Part shown: in pieces, positions 1-6,332 of the stretch
Layout of the letters: the number at the start of each line of letters is the position of its first letter
Numbering within the stretch: position 1 is the first letter of the stretch
DNA from: Plebeiibacterium marinum
GTDB taxonomy: Bacteria; Bacteroidota; Bacteroidia; Bacteroidales; Marinilabiliaceae
Direction of reading: 5' to 3'
NCBI RefSeq assembly: GCF_026013615.1
Contig: NZ_JAPDPI010000052.1
Coordinates: 1 to 34,497, forward strand
DNA: 34,497 nucleotides
Program-made: the position numbers and the translations under genes
Notes under the pieces: generated by a model
What the model was told of the DNA's origin: nothing
Databases searched by the model: none
The model's input: the letters and a program-made list of their open reading frames with translations, nothing else

Positions 1-60
1 AAGCAATCAAGCTAAAGCGTAGCGTCCTAAAGGCGCAGCCGTCCTATCAGCTATTGGCTA
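1..60. repeat. 60-bp direct repeat, copy 1
   Basis: This 60-bp sequence is repeated without mismatch at 157-216. It ends in a CTATCAGCTATTGG core (44-57), which recurs in variant form at other intergenic sites of the window. The copy begins at the first base of the window, so its true left limit is unknown. It contains no ORF of note. The function is unknown; it may be a dispersed intergenic repeat family. Confidence 0.9.
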
Positions 61-74
61 ACAGCTATTACTTA

Positions 75-118
75 CGGATCCGATCTTATTTACAATACGC
101 TTATAAAGAACGGATCCG
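75..118. repeat. Imperfect hairpin with CGGATCCG ends
   Basis: The octamer CGGATCCG occurs at 75-82 and 111-118. The inner flanks (ATCTTAT at 83-89, ATAAAGAA at 103-110) are nearly complementary, giving an imperfect stem of about 15 bp with a 13-nt loop. It sits between the two 60-bp repeats. It could be a terminator-like or repeat-internal structure; no long T-run follows it. Confidence 0.5.
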
Positions 119-156
119 GGAATGTTTTTCCTGTGTAAAAAAGATGTTTTAGTAGC

Positions 157-216
157 AAGCAATCAAGCTAAAGCGTAGCGTCCTAAAGGCGCAGCCGTCC
201 TATCAGCTATTGGCTA
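157..216. repeat. 60-bp direct repeat, copy 2
   Basis: Identical over 60 bp to 1-60 and offset by 156 bp. The two copies diverge after ...TTGGCTA. The TTG at 210-212 inside this copy is placed correctly to be the -33 element of the promoter for the following efflux gene. Confidence 0.9.
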
Positions 217-238
217 TCCCCTATTTTAACTACCTTTG
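210..238 (+). promoter_or_regulatory. Predicted promoter of the MATE gene
   Basis: TTG at 210-212, an 18-nt spacer and TACCTTTG at 231-238 match the Bacteroidota pattern TTTG/TTG-N19-21-TANNTTTG with a slightly short spacer. The start codon is only 20 nt further on, so the leader would be very short. Confidence 0.55.
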
Positions 239-257
239 CCGTCTAATTCAAATTTAG

Positions 258-1634
258 ATGAGCAAACAGAACAAGAATATCAAGGAATTGGAGTTTGAGC
301 CCATTCCTAAACTGATGTGGCGGTACTTTTTACCTGCATTTGCCGGAGTAATAATAAATTCCTTATACAATATTGTTGACAGGATATTTATAGGCCAGGG
401 GGTTGGAGCCCTTGCTCTGGCCGGATTAAGTGCGATTTTCCCAATCATGATCATAATGATGGCATTCGGAATGATGGTGGGGATGGGGGCCGGCGTTAGA
501 ATTTCGTTGAATCTTGGTAAAAAGGATTTTGCCAGGGCAGAAAAAGTATTGGGAAATGCGTTTGTAATGATGGTTATCGTTTCAGCTGTGATCATGGTTA
601 TCGGTTTTTCAATAAGTAATCCGCTTTTATCGTTTTTTGGAATTAACCAGGAAACCTATTCGTATGCCAAAGAATACCTCGATATTATTTTAGCAGGTAC
701 TGTTTTTAATGTGGTTGGTTACTCATTAAACAACCTTATCCGATCGGAAGGAAGTGCGAATGTTGCTATGATTTCCATGGTAATTAGTGCCGGACTGAAT
801 ATATTGCTCGATTATATATTTATTATGGAGATGGGTATGGGAGTAAAAGGAGCTGCATATGCTACGGTGGCCTCACAAGTTGTATTGTGTATTTGGGTAT
901 TTATTCATTTTAAAAGTTCCCGTTCAGTTATAAAATTGTATGCCAAAAATATGGTGCTTAAAAAGGATATTGTATGGTATATTGTAACCATAGGGTTTGC
1001 CCCTTTTAGTATGCAGTTGGCTTCAAGTGCTGTTTTTGGTATTTATAATGTGCAGTTAATCAAGTATGGAAACGACTTGGCTGTAGGAGCGTTGGGGGTT
1101 ATCATGAGTGTTGCCATGTTGATTGTGATGTCAATATTGGCAATTAATATGGCCATCCAGCCTATTATAGGGTTTAATTACGGTGCCAAAATTTATGTAA
1201 GGGTTAAAAGAACTTTGTCAGTAGCCATATTGGCGGCTTCTGTTCTTTCTTTGTTAGGATATGTGGTGGGACAGGTGTTTCCCCGCGAAATTATATTAAT
1301 GTTTAACAGCGATAGTAAAGAGTTACTTGATATTGGCGTGAGGGGACTTCGTTTGTTTTTGCTGGCTTTACCTGTTGTTGGATTTCAGATTATTGTGGGA
1401 AATTATTACCAGTCGATTGGAAAAGCAGGCCTGGCTTCTCTTTTGTCCCTGTTGCGCCAGGTTATTGTGTTGATTCCTCTTTTGTTTGTAATGCCAAAAT
1501 ATTGGGGACTGACAGGTGTTTGGTTATCTGCACCGGTGTCTGATGTGATTTCGGGCCTTATAGTGCTTGTTTTTGTTATCAGGGAATATGAAAAACTAAA
1601 TGTTTTAATAGCGAGGGAAAATATTTCAGGTTAA
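258..1634 (+). CDS. MATE family multidrug/cation efflux transporter
   Basis: A 458-residue polytopic inner-membrane protein with about 12 hydrophobic segments, the usual size for the MATE family. The N-terminal part has the typical PAFAGVIINSLYNIVDRIFIG pattern (around 27-47), where MATE proteins have a TM1 segment ending in a conserved Asp. A second, weaker repeat of the fold starts near residue 240. It is most like the MepA/DinF-type branch, which exports drugs or cationic metabolites using Na+ or H+ gradients; the substrate cannot be read from sequence. The ATG at 258 follows a consensus promoter closely. It is monocistronic or the first gene before the DUF134 cluster, which has its own promoter 84 bp downstream. 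Confidence 0.9.
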   Translation: MSKQNKNIKELEFEPIPKLMWRYFLPAFAGVIINSLYNIVDRIFIGQGVGALALAGLSAIFPIMIIMMAFGMMVGMGAGVRISLNLGKKDFARAEKVLGNAFVMMVIVSAVIMVIGFSISNPLLSFFGINQETYSYAKEYLDIILAGTVFNVVGYSLNNLIRSEGSANVAMISMVISAGLNILLDYIFIMEMGMGVKGAAYATVASQVVLCIWVFIHFKSSRSVIKLYAKNMVLKKDIVWYIVTIGFAPFSMQLASSAVFGIYNVQLIKYGNDLAVGALGVIMSVAMLIVMSILAINMAIQPIIGFNYGAKIYVRVKRTLSVAILAASVLSLLGYVVGQVFPREIILMFNSDSKELLDIGVRGLRLFLLALPVVGFQIIVGNYYQSIGKAGLASLLSLLRQVIVLIPLLFVMPKYWGLTGVWLSAPVSDVISGLIVLVFVIREYEKLNVLIARENISG

Positions 1635-1658
1635 TATTTATTAAATAACTTTTATATG

Positions 1659-1694
1659 AGAATAATCTCACTATATTTGTATCGAGATTATTCT
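1659..1694. promoter_or_regulatory. Palindromic operator straddling a -7 box
   Basis: AGAATAATCTC (1659-1669) and GAGATTATTCT (1684-1694) form a perfect 11-bp inverted repeat with a 14-nt centre. The centre contains TATATTTG (1672-1679), a match to the Bacteroidota -7 element TANNTTTG. Each arm is itself of the form GAGA-N4-TCTC/T. No clear -33 TTG is seen, as is usual for promoters that need or are blocked by a regulator. The adjacent gene encodes a DNA-binding protein, so autoregulation is a reasonable inference. Confidence 0.65.
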
Positions 1695-1717
1695 TATTAA
1701 GCATTGAATTTATTCTT

Positions 1718-2125
1718 ATGCCTAGAAGAAAAAGATTAAGGAAAGTAGTGGCTCCACCTAAGTTTCAAGGGTATAAACCTTATGGAATCAATGGAGAATC
1801 AAAAGAAAGTGTTGAATTGCTTTATGAAGAATATGAGGCAATTAAGCTTGCCGATTATGATTTTTTAAATCATAGCGAAGCAGCAAAGTTGATGGGAATT
1901 TCTCGTCCTACTTTTGCCAGGATTTATGAAAGTGCCCGAAGAAAAATAGCAAAGGCACTAACAGAGGCAAAAGAAATAGTAACTGTTTTTGGCGATATAG
2001 AGTTGGATGGAAGCTGGTTTTTATGCAAAGATTGTCATGCAAAATTTACTTGTCCCACTCCAACAGAAGGCATTGGTTGCCCTATGTGCAAGTCGCAAGA
2101 TGTACAGTTAATAGGAGAGTCTTAA
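1718..2125 (+). CDS. DUF134 helix-turn-helix protein with C-terminal zinc ribbon
   Basis: A 135-residue cytoplasmic protein. The basic N-terminus (MPRRKRLRKVV) and the helix-turn-helix region at about 37-80 (EEYEAIKLADYDFL, then EAAKLMGISRPTFARIYESA) match the DUF134 family, whose HTH resembles sigma-factor region 4. Residues 103-124 carry CxxC (103, 106), a lone Cys112 and CxxC (121, 124), a rubredoxin or zinc-ribbon type metal site. DUF134 genes are commonly found beside NifX/ORP-like genes, as here. It probably regulates the cluster 1718-6222, with the palindrome at 1659-1694 as a likely operator; whether metal or redox state is sensed is inference. It ends 13 bp before the next gene. Confidence 0.85.
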   Translation: MPRRKRLRKVVAPPKFQGYKPYGINGESKESVELLYEEYEAIKLADYDFLNHSEAAKLMGISRPTFARIYESARRKIAKALTEAKEIVTVFGDIELDGSWFLCKDCHAKFTCPTPTEGIGCPMCKSQDVQLIGES

Positions 2126-2138
2126 AAAAAACAAAAAT

Positions 2139-2453
2139 ATGAAGACAGTAATTACATCTACAGGAAATTCATTGGAATCGGAATTTGATCTGCGTTTTGG
2201 ACGGGCAGGTTGGTTTTGTGTGTACGATGAGGCGAATGGCAATTATGAGTTTGTTAAAAACATGAATGCTGAAGATAGTAACGGAGCCGGAATCAAAGTT
2301 TCAGAAAAGATGGTTGAACTTGGTGTGGGCAAGGTTATAAGTGGTGATTTTGGTCCTAAAGCCAAAGATGTGTTGGATAAATTCAACATCCAGATGGTAA
2401 TCCTTCAAAATGAGGGCGCAACGGTAGATAGTGTGCTTAAGAAGATTAAGTAG
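2139..2453 (+). CDS. NifX/NafY/ORP-like protein, divergent copy
   Basis: A 104-residue protein of the dinitrogenase iron-molybdenum cofactor biosynthesis fold (PF02579 type). It has a beta-strand start, an RFGRAGWFCVYD segment where family members have the FG motif, and a GVGKVISGDFGPKAKDVLDKF segment matching the usual 'GGxGxxAxxxL' region. It lacks the HFGHC motif and Cys-His tail of the second copy at 2827, and its only Cys is within the WFCVY segment. Family members bind or carry metal clusters (NifB-co or FeMo-co in NifX; a Mo-Cu cluster in orange protein). No nitrogenase genes are in view, so a nitrogen-fixation role is not supported. Start ATG 2139 follows an A-rich stretch. Confidence 0.8.
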   Translation: MKTVITSTGNSLESEFDLRFGRAGWFCVYDEANGNYEFVKNMNAEDSNGAGIKVSEKMVELGVGKVISGDFGPKAKDVLDKFNIQMVILQNEGATVDSVLKKIK

Positions 2454-2460
2454 TTTGTAG

Positions 2461-2590
2461 GGTATAGCTAATAGCTAATAGCTACAAGCTGATAGCATAT
2501 AGCAAATAGCAAATATCTTATGGCTAATAGCATATAGAGTAAGAAGAACGACGTTTAGTTTCTCTTTGCATATAGCTACAGGCTAATAGC
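2461..2590. repeat. AGCTAAT/AGCATAT-type intergenic repeat tract
   Basis: This tract is built from iterations of TAGCTAATAGC, TAGCATATAGC and related units, and includes AAGCTGATAGC (2487-2496), the reverse complement of the GCTATCAGCT core found at 44-57 and 200-213. The composition is low-complexity and the units are imperfect. It lies in the 373-bp gap inside the NifX-like cluster and appears non-coding. It is probably the same repeat family as at the left edge and at 19866-19909, here in opposite orientation. Confidence 0.7.
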
Positions 2591-2628
2591 TTGTCATCAA
2601 ATTTTCAAAAATAAAAAGGCATAGTAAG

Positions 2629-2801
2629 GGCAACAGGGTGTAAAGCGATTATTTTTTTTCTAATTATTTAAGTGATTAAATTGTTTTTCAGATAGTTGTT
2701 GGTTACAACTGTCGGGATATGTTGTCAGAATAAACATAAATACTGTTACTTGTATAATGTGATAGTTTTTCGGTTTTGCTATTGTGATACACCCTGTTGC
2801 C
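2629..2801. repeat. MITE-like element bounded by a 14-bp perfect inverted repeat
   Basis: GGCAACAGGGTGTA at 2629-2642 is the exact reverse complement of 2788-2801, with 145 bp between. The interior is AT-rich, has no useful ORF, and contains a small AGTTGT/ACAACT hairpin near 2695-2711. No target-site duplication is evident in the flanks. It separates the two NifX-like genes and ends 26 bp before the GTG start at 2827. It could be a small non-autonomous transposable element or a paired regulatory site; the sequence alone does not decide. Confidence 0.5.
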
Positions 2802-2826
2802 TGTTTTATTTAATAAATATTTTATT

Positions 2827-3168
2827 GTGGAAAAGAAAATTGCAGTTCCTGTAAATGAAGCAGGTGTATTGGATAGCCATTTTGGACATTGTAAATTTTT
2901 TGCAATGGTAACCGTTTTAGACGGAGAGATTGTAAACGAAGAAAGAATTGTGCCCCCTCCTCATGAACCCGGTGTGTTGCCAAAATTCTTAGCTGAGAAA
3001 GGTGTTACAGATATTATTGCCGGAGGAATGGGTCAAAAGGCCATTCAACTATTTCAATCCAATGGGGTAAATGCTTTTGTTGGGGCTCCCCAGGTTGCAC
3101 TCAAAGAATTGGTTGATGGCTTTTTAAAAGGTTCCCTGTCATTTACTGCTAATTATTGCGATCATTAA
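2827..3168 (+). CDS. NifX/ORP-like metal-cluster carrier protein with HFGHC motif
   Basis: A 113-residue PF02579-type protein starting at GTG 2827 (MEKKIAVPVNEAG). The open frame extends upstream to a TTG, but that part lies in the inverted-repeat element and does not look like the family. Visible motifs are HFGHC (18-22), PPPHEPGVLP (around 45), GGMGxxAxxLF (around 66), and a C-terminal NYCDH ending at residue 113. These Cys and His residues are the expected metal ligands in this subgroup. It likely binds or transfers an iron-sulfur or heterometal cluster and could be a partner of the ferredoxin-type ATPases downstream. The next gene starts 24 bp on. The inserted repeats upstream mean it may have its own transcription start. 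Confidence 0.82.
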   Translation: MEKKIAVPVNEAGVLDSHFGHCKFFAMVTVLDGEIVNEERIVPPPHEPGVLPKFLAEKGVTDIIAGGMGQKAIQLFQSNGVNAFVGAPQVALKELVDGFLKGSLSFTANYCDH

Positions 3169-3192
3169 TTAAATATACATAGTATTTAGTAG

Positions 3193-4050
3193 ATGAGTAG
3201 GTTATGCTTTGATTGTCATCTTAGCACTGTTGATAAGCTGGTGAAAAAGTTCAATCTTTCGGCAGTGGAGCGGGATAAATTGTTACATGATGCACGAGAA
3301 TTGTTGCAAAAGTATAGTGGTTGTCCCAATCCAATTATAGCGACTTATATTCAGCGTTTGGCCAGCCAAAAGATTAAGTGTGATGCTTTATACCGGGAAG
3401 AGAAATGTCATGCCAATACTGTTTTGTTATCAGACTATCAGTATTGGGAAATATTTGTAAATCAAAGTCACAATCCTTTTCAAACAGCAGTTAAACTAGC
3501 TGTTGCAGGTAATATAATTGATTATGGTGCTCATTCTCAACCGGAGGATATTACAGCTAAAATAAATGAGCTTGTTAAATTAAAATTTGCAATTGATGAT
3601 ACTATAAATCTGTATAATCGCATTAAAGCAGCAAAAAAAATTTTATACCTGGGAGATAATGCCGGCGAAATTGTATTTGATAAGTTATTGTTGGAAACAA
3701 TTAATCACCCTAATGTTGTTTTTGCCGTAAGGGGCAGACCTGTTATCAATGATGCTACAATTGATGATGCCATGTTTGTTGGGATGGATAAGCTGTGTAA
3801 GGTAATTACCAATGGTTATGATGCTCCATCCACACTTTTGGAACATTGTTCTCAAGATTTTGTAGCAGAATATAAAGAGGCAGATTTAATCATATCCAAG
3901 GGGCAAGGGAATTTTGAAGGTTTGATGAATTCGGGTGGTAGTAATATTGTATTTATGCTTATGGCAAAGTGCAATCCCATTGCAGAACTTTTGGGTGTTA
4001 AAAAGGGTAGTTTAATTGTAAAGGAAAATATTAAGCAAAAAGTTGTATGA
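3193..4050 (+). CDS. DUF89 (ARMT1-like) metal-dependent phosphatase-family protein
   Basis: A 285-residue cytoplasmic protein of the short, prokaryotic DUF89 type. Motifs in order: N-terminal CFDC (5-8); GNIIDYGA (106-113); YLGDNAGEIVFDKLL (152-166), with the DN pair (155-156) expected to bind metal; VRGRPVINDATIDDA (179-193); and ADLIISKGQGNFEGL (230-244). DUF89 enzymes include metal-dependent 'damage-control' phosphatases that remove phosphate from sugar phosphates or phosphopantetheine. The archaeal/bacterial short type with CxxC has no firm substrate. It overlaps the next gene by 4 bp (ATGA), so translation is probably coupled and a role linked to the ATPase pair is likely. Confidence 0.85.
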   Translation: MSRLCFDCHLSTVDKLVKKFNLSAVERDKLLHDARELLQKYSGCPNPIIATYIQRLASQKIKCDALYREEKCHANTVLLSDYQYWEIFVNQSHNPFQTAVKLAVAGNIIDYGAHSQPEDITAKINELVKLKFAIDDTINLYNRIKAAKKILYLGDNAGEIVFDKLLLETINHPNVVFAVRGRPVINDATIDDAMFVGMDKLCKVITNGYDAPSTLLEHCSQDFVAEYKEADLIISKGQGNFEGLMNSGGSNIVFMLMAKCNPIAELLGVKKGSLIVKENIKQKVV

Positions 4051-4940
4051 GCTATAAAATTGCCATAGCAAGCGGAAAAGGAGGAACAGGAAAAACTTCA
4101 GTGGCGGTAAACCTCTATCACTTTTTTGTACAAAGGGTGACCAATAATATTCAATTGCTTGATTGTGATGTGGAAGAACCCAATGATGTGTTGTTTTTTA
4201 AAACCAAAGAGTTGGTTTCAGAACAGGTCATTAACCAGAAAATACCAAAGATTGATGAACAGGTCTGTGTTTTTTGCAGAAAGTGTTCTGATTGGTGTGA
4301 GTACAATGCCATTACGATAATTCCCCCGGTAAAGTTTGTGCAGGTTAATGACGTTTTATGTCATTCGTGCGGGGCTTGTGTTGAATCTTGCAAAGAGGGA
4401 GCTCTTATTGAAGTTGAACATCCGATAGGTAAGGTTACAAATTTTGATATTGGTGCAGGAAAAGGTTTGCTTGAAGGGAAACTCCGGATAGGTTCTGCCA
4501 TGCAAACCATGCTGATAAAGGAACTAAAAAAATGCCAGGATACAGAGGTGGATATTGTTATTTATGATGCACCTCCCGGAACCAGTTGTTCCGTAGTGGA
4601 ATCTGTGATAGATGCTGATTTTGTGGTTTTGGTTACAGAACCAACTCCATTCGGGTTAAACGACTTAAAGCTCACAGTGAACTTGATGCTTGAGCTGGGC
4701 AAGGCTTTCGGGATATTGATCAACAAATCAGGATTGGGGTCAGATGATACTTTAAAATATATCAACAACAACCAGTTTGAGTTGCTGGGAGAAATCCCTT
4801 TTGCTCGTGATTTTGCAAAGTATTATGCAGAAGGGAAATTGGGAGATCAATTGCCAAAGGAGTTGGCATTACATTTTGAAAAGGTAGTGGAGAATATAAA
4901 TCAAAAGATGTTTGTTCATGAAGGAAATCACCATTCTTAG
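4047..4940 (+). CDS. MinD/Mrp-like P-loop ATPase with two [4Fe-4S] motifs (first copy)
   Basis: A 297-residue deviant-Walker ATPase: GKGGTGKT at 10-17, LLDCDVEEPN around 37-46, and a DIVIYDAPPG Walker-B-like segment near 170. A ferredoxin-type insert carries two CxxCxxCxxxC sets (Cys 74, 77, 80, 84 and 105, 108, 111, 115). This is the architecture of the Mrp/MinD relatives found next to ORP genes in sulfate reducers and in many anaerobes. Likely roles are ATP-dependent assembly or delivery of an Fe-S or heterometal cluster, or electron-linked regulation; none can be proven here. ATGA overlap with the DUF89 gene; overlaps the second copy by 23 bp. Confidence 0.88.
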   Translation: MSYKIAIASGKGGTGKTSVAVNLYHFFVQRVTNNIQLLDCDVEEPNDVLFFKTKELVSEQVINQKIPKIDEQVCVFCRKCSDWCEYNAITIIPPVKFVQVNDVLCHSCGACVESCKEGALIEVEHPIGKVTNFDIGAGKGLLEGKLRIGSAMQTMLIKELKKCQDTEVDIVIYDAPPGTSCSVVESVIDADFVVLVTEPTPFGLNDLKLTVNLMLELGKAFGILINKSGLGSDDTLKYINNNQFELLGEIPFARDFAKYYAEGKLGDQLPKELALHFEKVVENINQKMFVHEGNHHS

Positions 4941-5787
4941 TGGAAAGGGCGGAACGGGTAAAACATCATTTACGGCAGCTTTATCTGCAGTAGCTCAAAA
5001 TGCTGTGTTGTGCGATAATGATGTTGATGCTGCAGATCTTCATCTGTTGCTCCACCCAAAAATAAACAGTGAGCAAGTTTTTGAAAGCGGGTGTACTGCA
5101 TCCATTAATCCGGACAAATGTATAAATTGTGGACTGTGTTATTCAAAGTGCAGGTTTGGGGCTGTTGTTCAAAAGGATGTTGGGGGATATGAGATAAATC
5201 CATTTTTATGCGAAGGTTGTAAACTTTGCCAAAGAATTTGTCCTCAACAAGCTATTTCAACCGAAATAAAAACCAATAATTCGTGGTTTGTTTCTTCTAC
5301 TCGCTTTGGTACCATGGTACATGCAGTGATGGGGCCTGGGGAAGAAAATTCCGGCAGGCTTGTGTCGAAGATCAGGACCCGGGCTAAGGAAATTGCAAAG
5401 GAGATAGAGGCAGATTTTATTATCAATGATGGACCTCCGGGGATTGGATGTACGGCAATTTCATCGTTGTCCGGGACTAATCTGGTTGTTTTGGTTACCG
5501 AGCCCACCAAATCCGGATTAAGTGATGCTGGCAGATTAATAGAATTGATCCGGTCGTTTAAAATTCCTGTTTTGGGAATAATTAATAAGTATGATTTAAA
5601 CGATAAGATAAGTGATGAGATTGAAGCTTTTTTTGAGCAGAACCATATTCCGCTTTTAGCAAAAATACGTTTTGATAAGGTGTGGGTGGAGGCTCTGGTA
5701 CAGGGACAAACGTTGGTAGAATATGCACCTGATTCGGATATTGCAAGTCTTATGAAAAATATATGGAACAAAATTATTGAGAATTGA
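4918..5787 (+). CDS. MinD/Mrp-like P-loop ATPase with two [4Fe-4S] motifs (second copy)
   Basis: A 289-residue paralogue of the preceding gene. Walker A GKGGTGKT is at 9-16, LCDNDVDAAD at 31-40, and IINDGPPGIGC lies near 170. The two CxxCxxCxxxC sets use Cys 68, 71, 74, 78 and Cys 98, 101, 104, 108. I take ATG 4918 (MKEITILSGKGG) as start because the P-loop then lies at the usual distance; a TTG two codons upstream is also open. The 23-bp overlap with the first copy suggests coupled translation and perhaps a hetero-dimer. The second copy is clearly diverged from the first, so this is an old paired arrangement, not a recent duplication. Confidence 0.88.
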   Translation: MKEITILSGKGGTGKTSFTAALSAVAQNAVLCDNDVDAADLHLLLHPKINSEQVFESGCTASINPDKCINCGLCYSKCRFGAVVQKDVGGYEINPFLCEGCKLCQRICPQQAISTEIKTNNSWFVSSTRFGTMVHAVMGPGEENSGRLVSKIRTRAKEIAKEIEADFIINDGPPGIGCTAISSLSGTNLVVLVTEPTKSGLSDAGRLIELIRSFKIPVLGIINKYDLNDKISDEIEAFFEQNHIPLLAKIRFDKVWVEALVQGQTLVEYAPDSDIASLMKNIWNKIIEN

Positions 5788-5790
5788 TTT

Positions 5791-6222
5791 ATGATTGTTG
5801 GAGAATTTCAGATACGACCCGGATATAATGAGGTGGACCAGATGGGGTATGTTTATCATGCCAATCATGTAACATATTGCCATCAGGCAAGAACAGAACT
5901 GATGAGGGAGTTTGGTATTCATGATGCTGTTGTTGAAGACAAAGGTTTCATGATGCCTGTGATCTCTTTTAATATACAATATAAAACCCCTGCCCGGTAC
6001 GATGAAAAACTGACCATTAAAACGGTTATAAAAGAATTGCCAAAAGTGCGGTTTAAGTTTTTCTTTGAAATAAGGAATGCAGAGGGGAAATTGGTGAGTA
6101 AGGCAGATTCTGAAGTTGTTTTTGTAGATAAGGAATCACGAAATCCACTAACAGTACCAGGATTTGTATTAGATAAGTTAAAAAGTGCGCTTGAGCTTTC
6201 AGTTGCGCCTTCAAATAATTGA
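5791..6222 (+). CDS. Hotdog-fold acyl-CoA thioesterase (YbgC/FadM-like)
   Basis: A 143-residue 4HBT-family protein. The N-terminal motif GYNEVDQMGYVYHANHVTY (11-29) includes the catalytic-type Asp16 and the HAN segment of YbgC/FadM-like thioesterases, followed by ARTELMREFG. It would hydrolyse acyl-CoA thioesters in the cytoplasm; chain-length preference is unknown. It starts 3 bp after the second ATPase and is probably the last gene of the cluster, since a hairpin terminator follows. Its link to the metal-cluster genes may be only transcriptional. Confidence 0.85.
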   Translation: MIVGEFQIRPGYNEVDQMGYVYHANHVTYCHQARTELMREFGIHDAVVEDKGFMMPVISFNIQYKTPARYDEKLTIKTVIKELPKVRFKFFFEIRNAEGKLVSKADSEVVFVDKESRNPLTVPGFVLDKLKSALELSVAPSNN

Positions 6223-6269
6223 GTTTTGGGTTTCCTTAATTTCCTGATTTATTCAGGATGTTGATTGTT

Positions 6270-6319
6270 ACAGTATTGAGGCAGTTTTTATATGTTTTGT
6301 TTGTGCTGCCTCATACTGT
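6270..6319. terminator. Bidirectional terminator hairpin between convergent genes
   Basis: ACAGTATTGAGGCAG (6270-6284) pairs with CTGCCTCATACTGT (6306-6319), with one bulged base and a T-rich 21-nt loop. It lies between the thioesterase (plus) and murB (minus). A smaller hairpin CCTGA/TCAGG is at 6243-6257. Confidence 0.6.
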
Positions 6320-6332
6320 ATTTATTTGAGGA

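Noticed and set aside
2797-2826. Ten-codon N-terminal extension of the second NifX-like protein from TTG 2797
   Set aside because: The extension lies partly in the inverted-repeat element and is not family-like; GTG 2827 gives the usual start.
1718-3168. Nitrogen-fixation (nif) cluster
   Set aside because: PF02579-type proteins occur here, but no nifHDK, nifB or nifEN gene is present in the window; the neighbours fit the ORP-type setting better.
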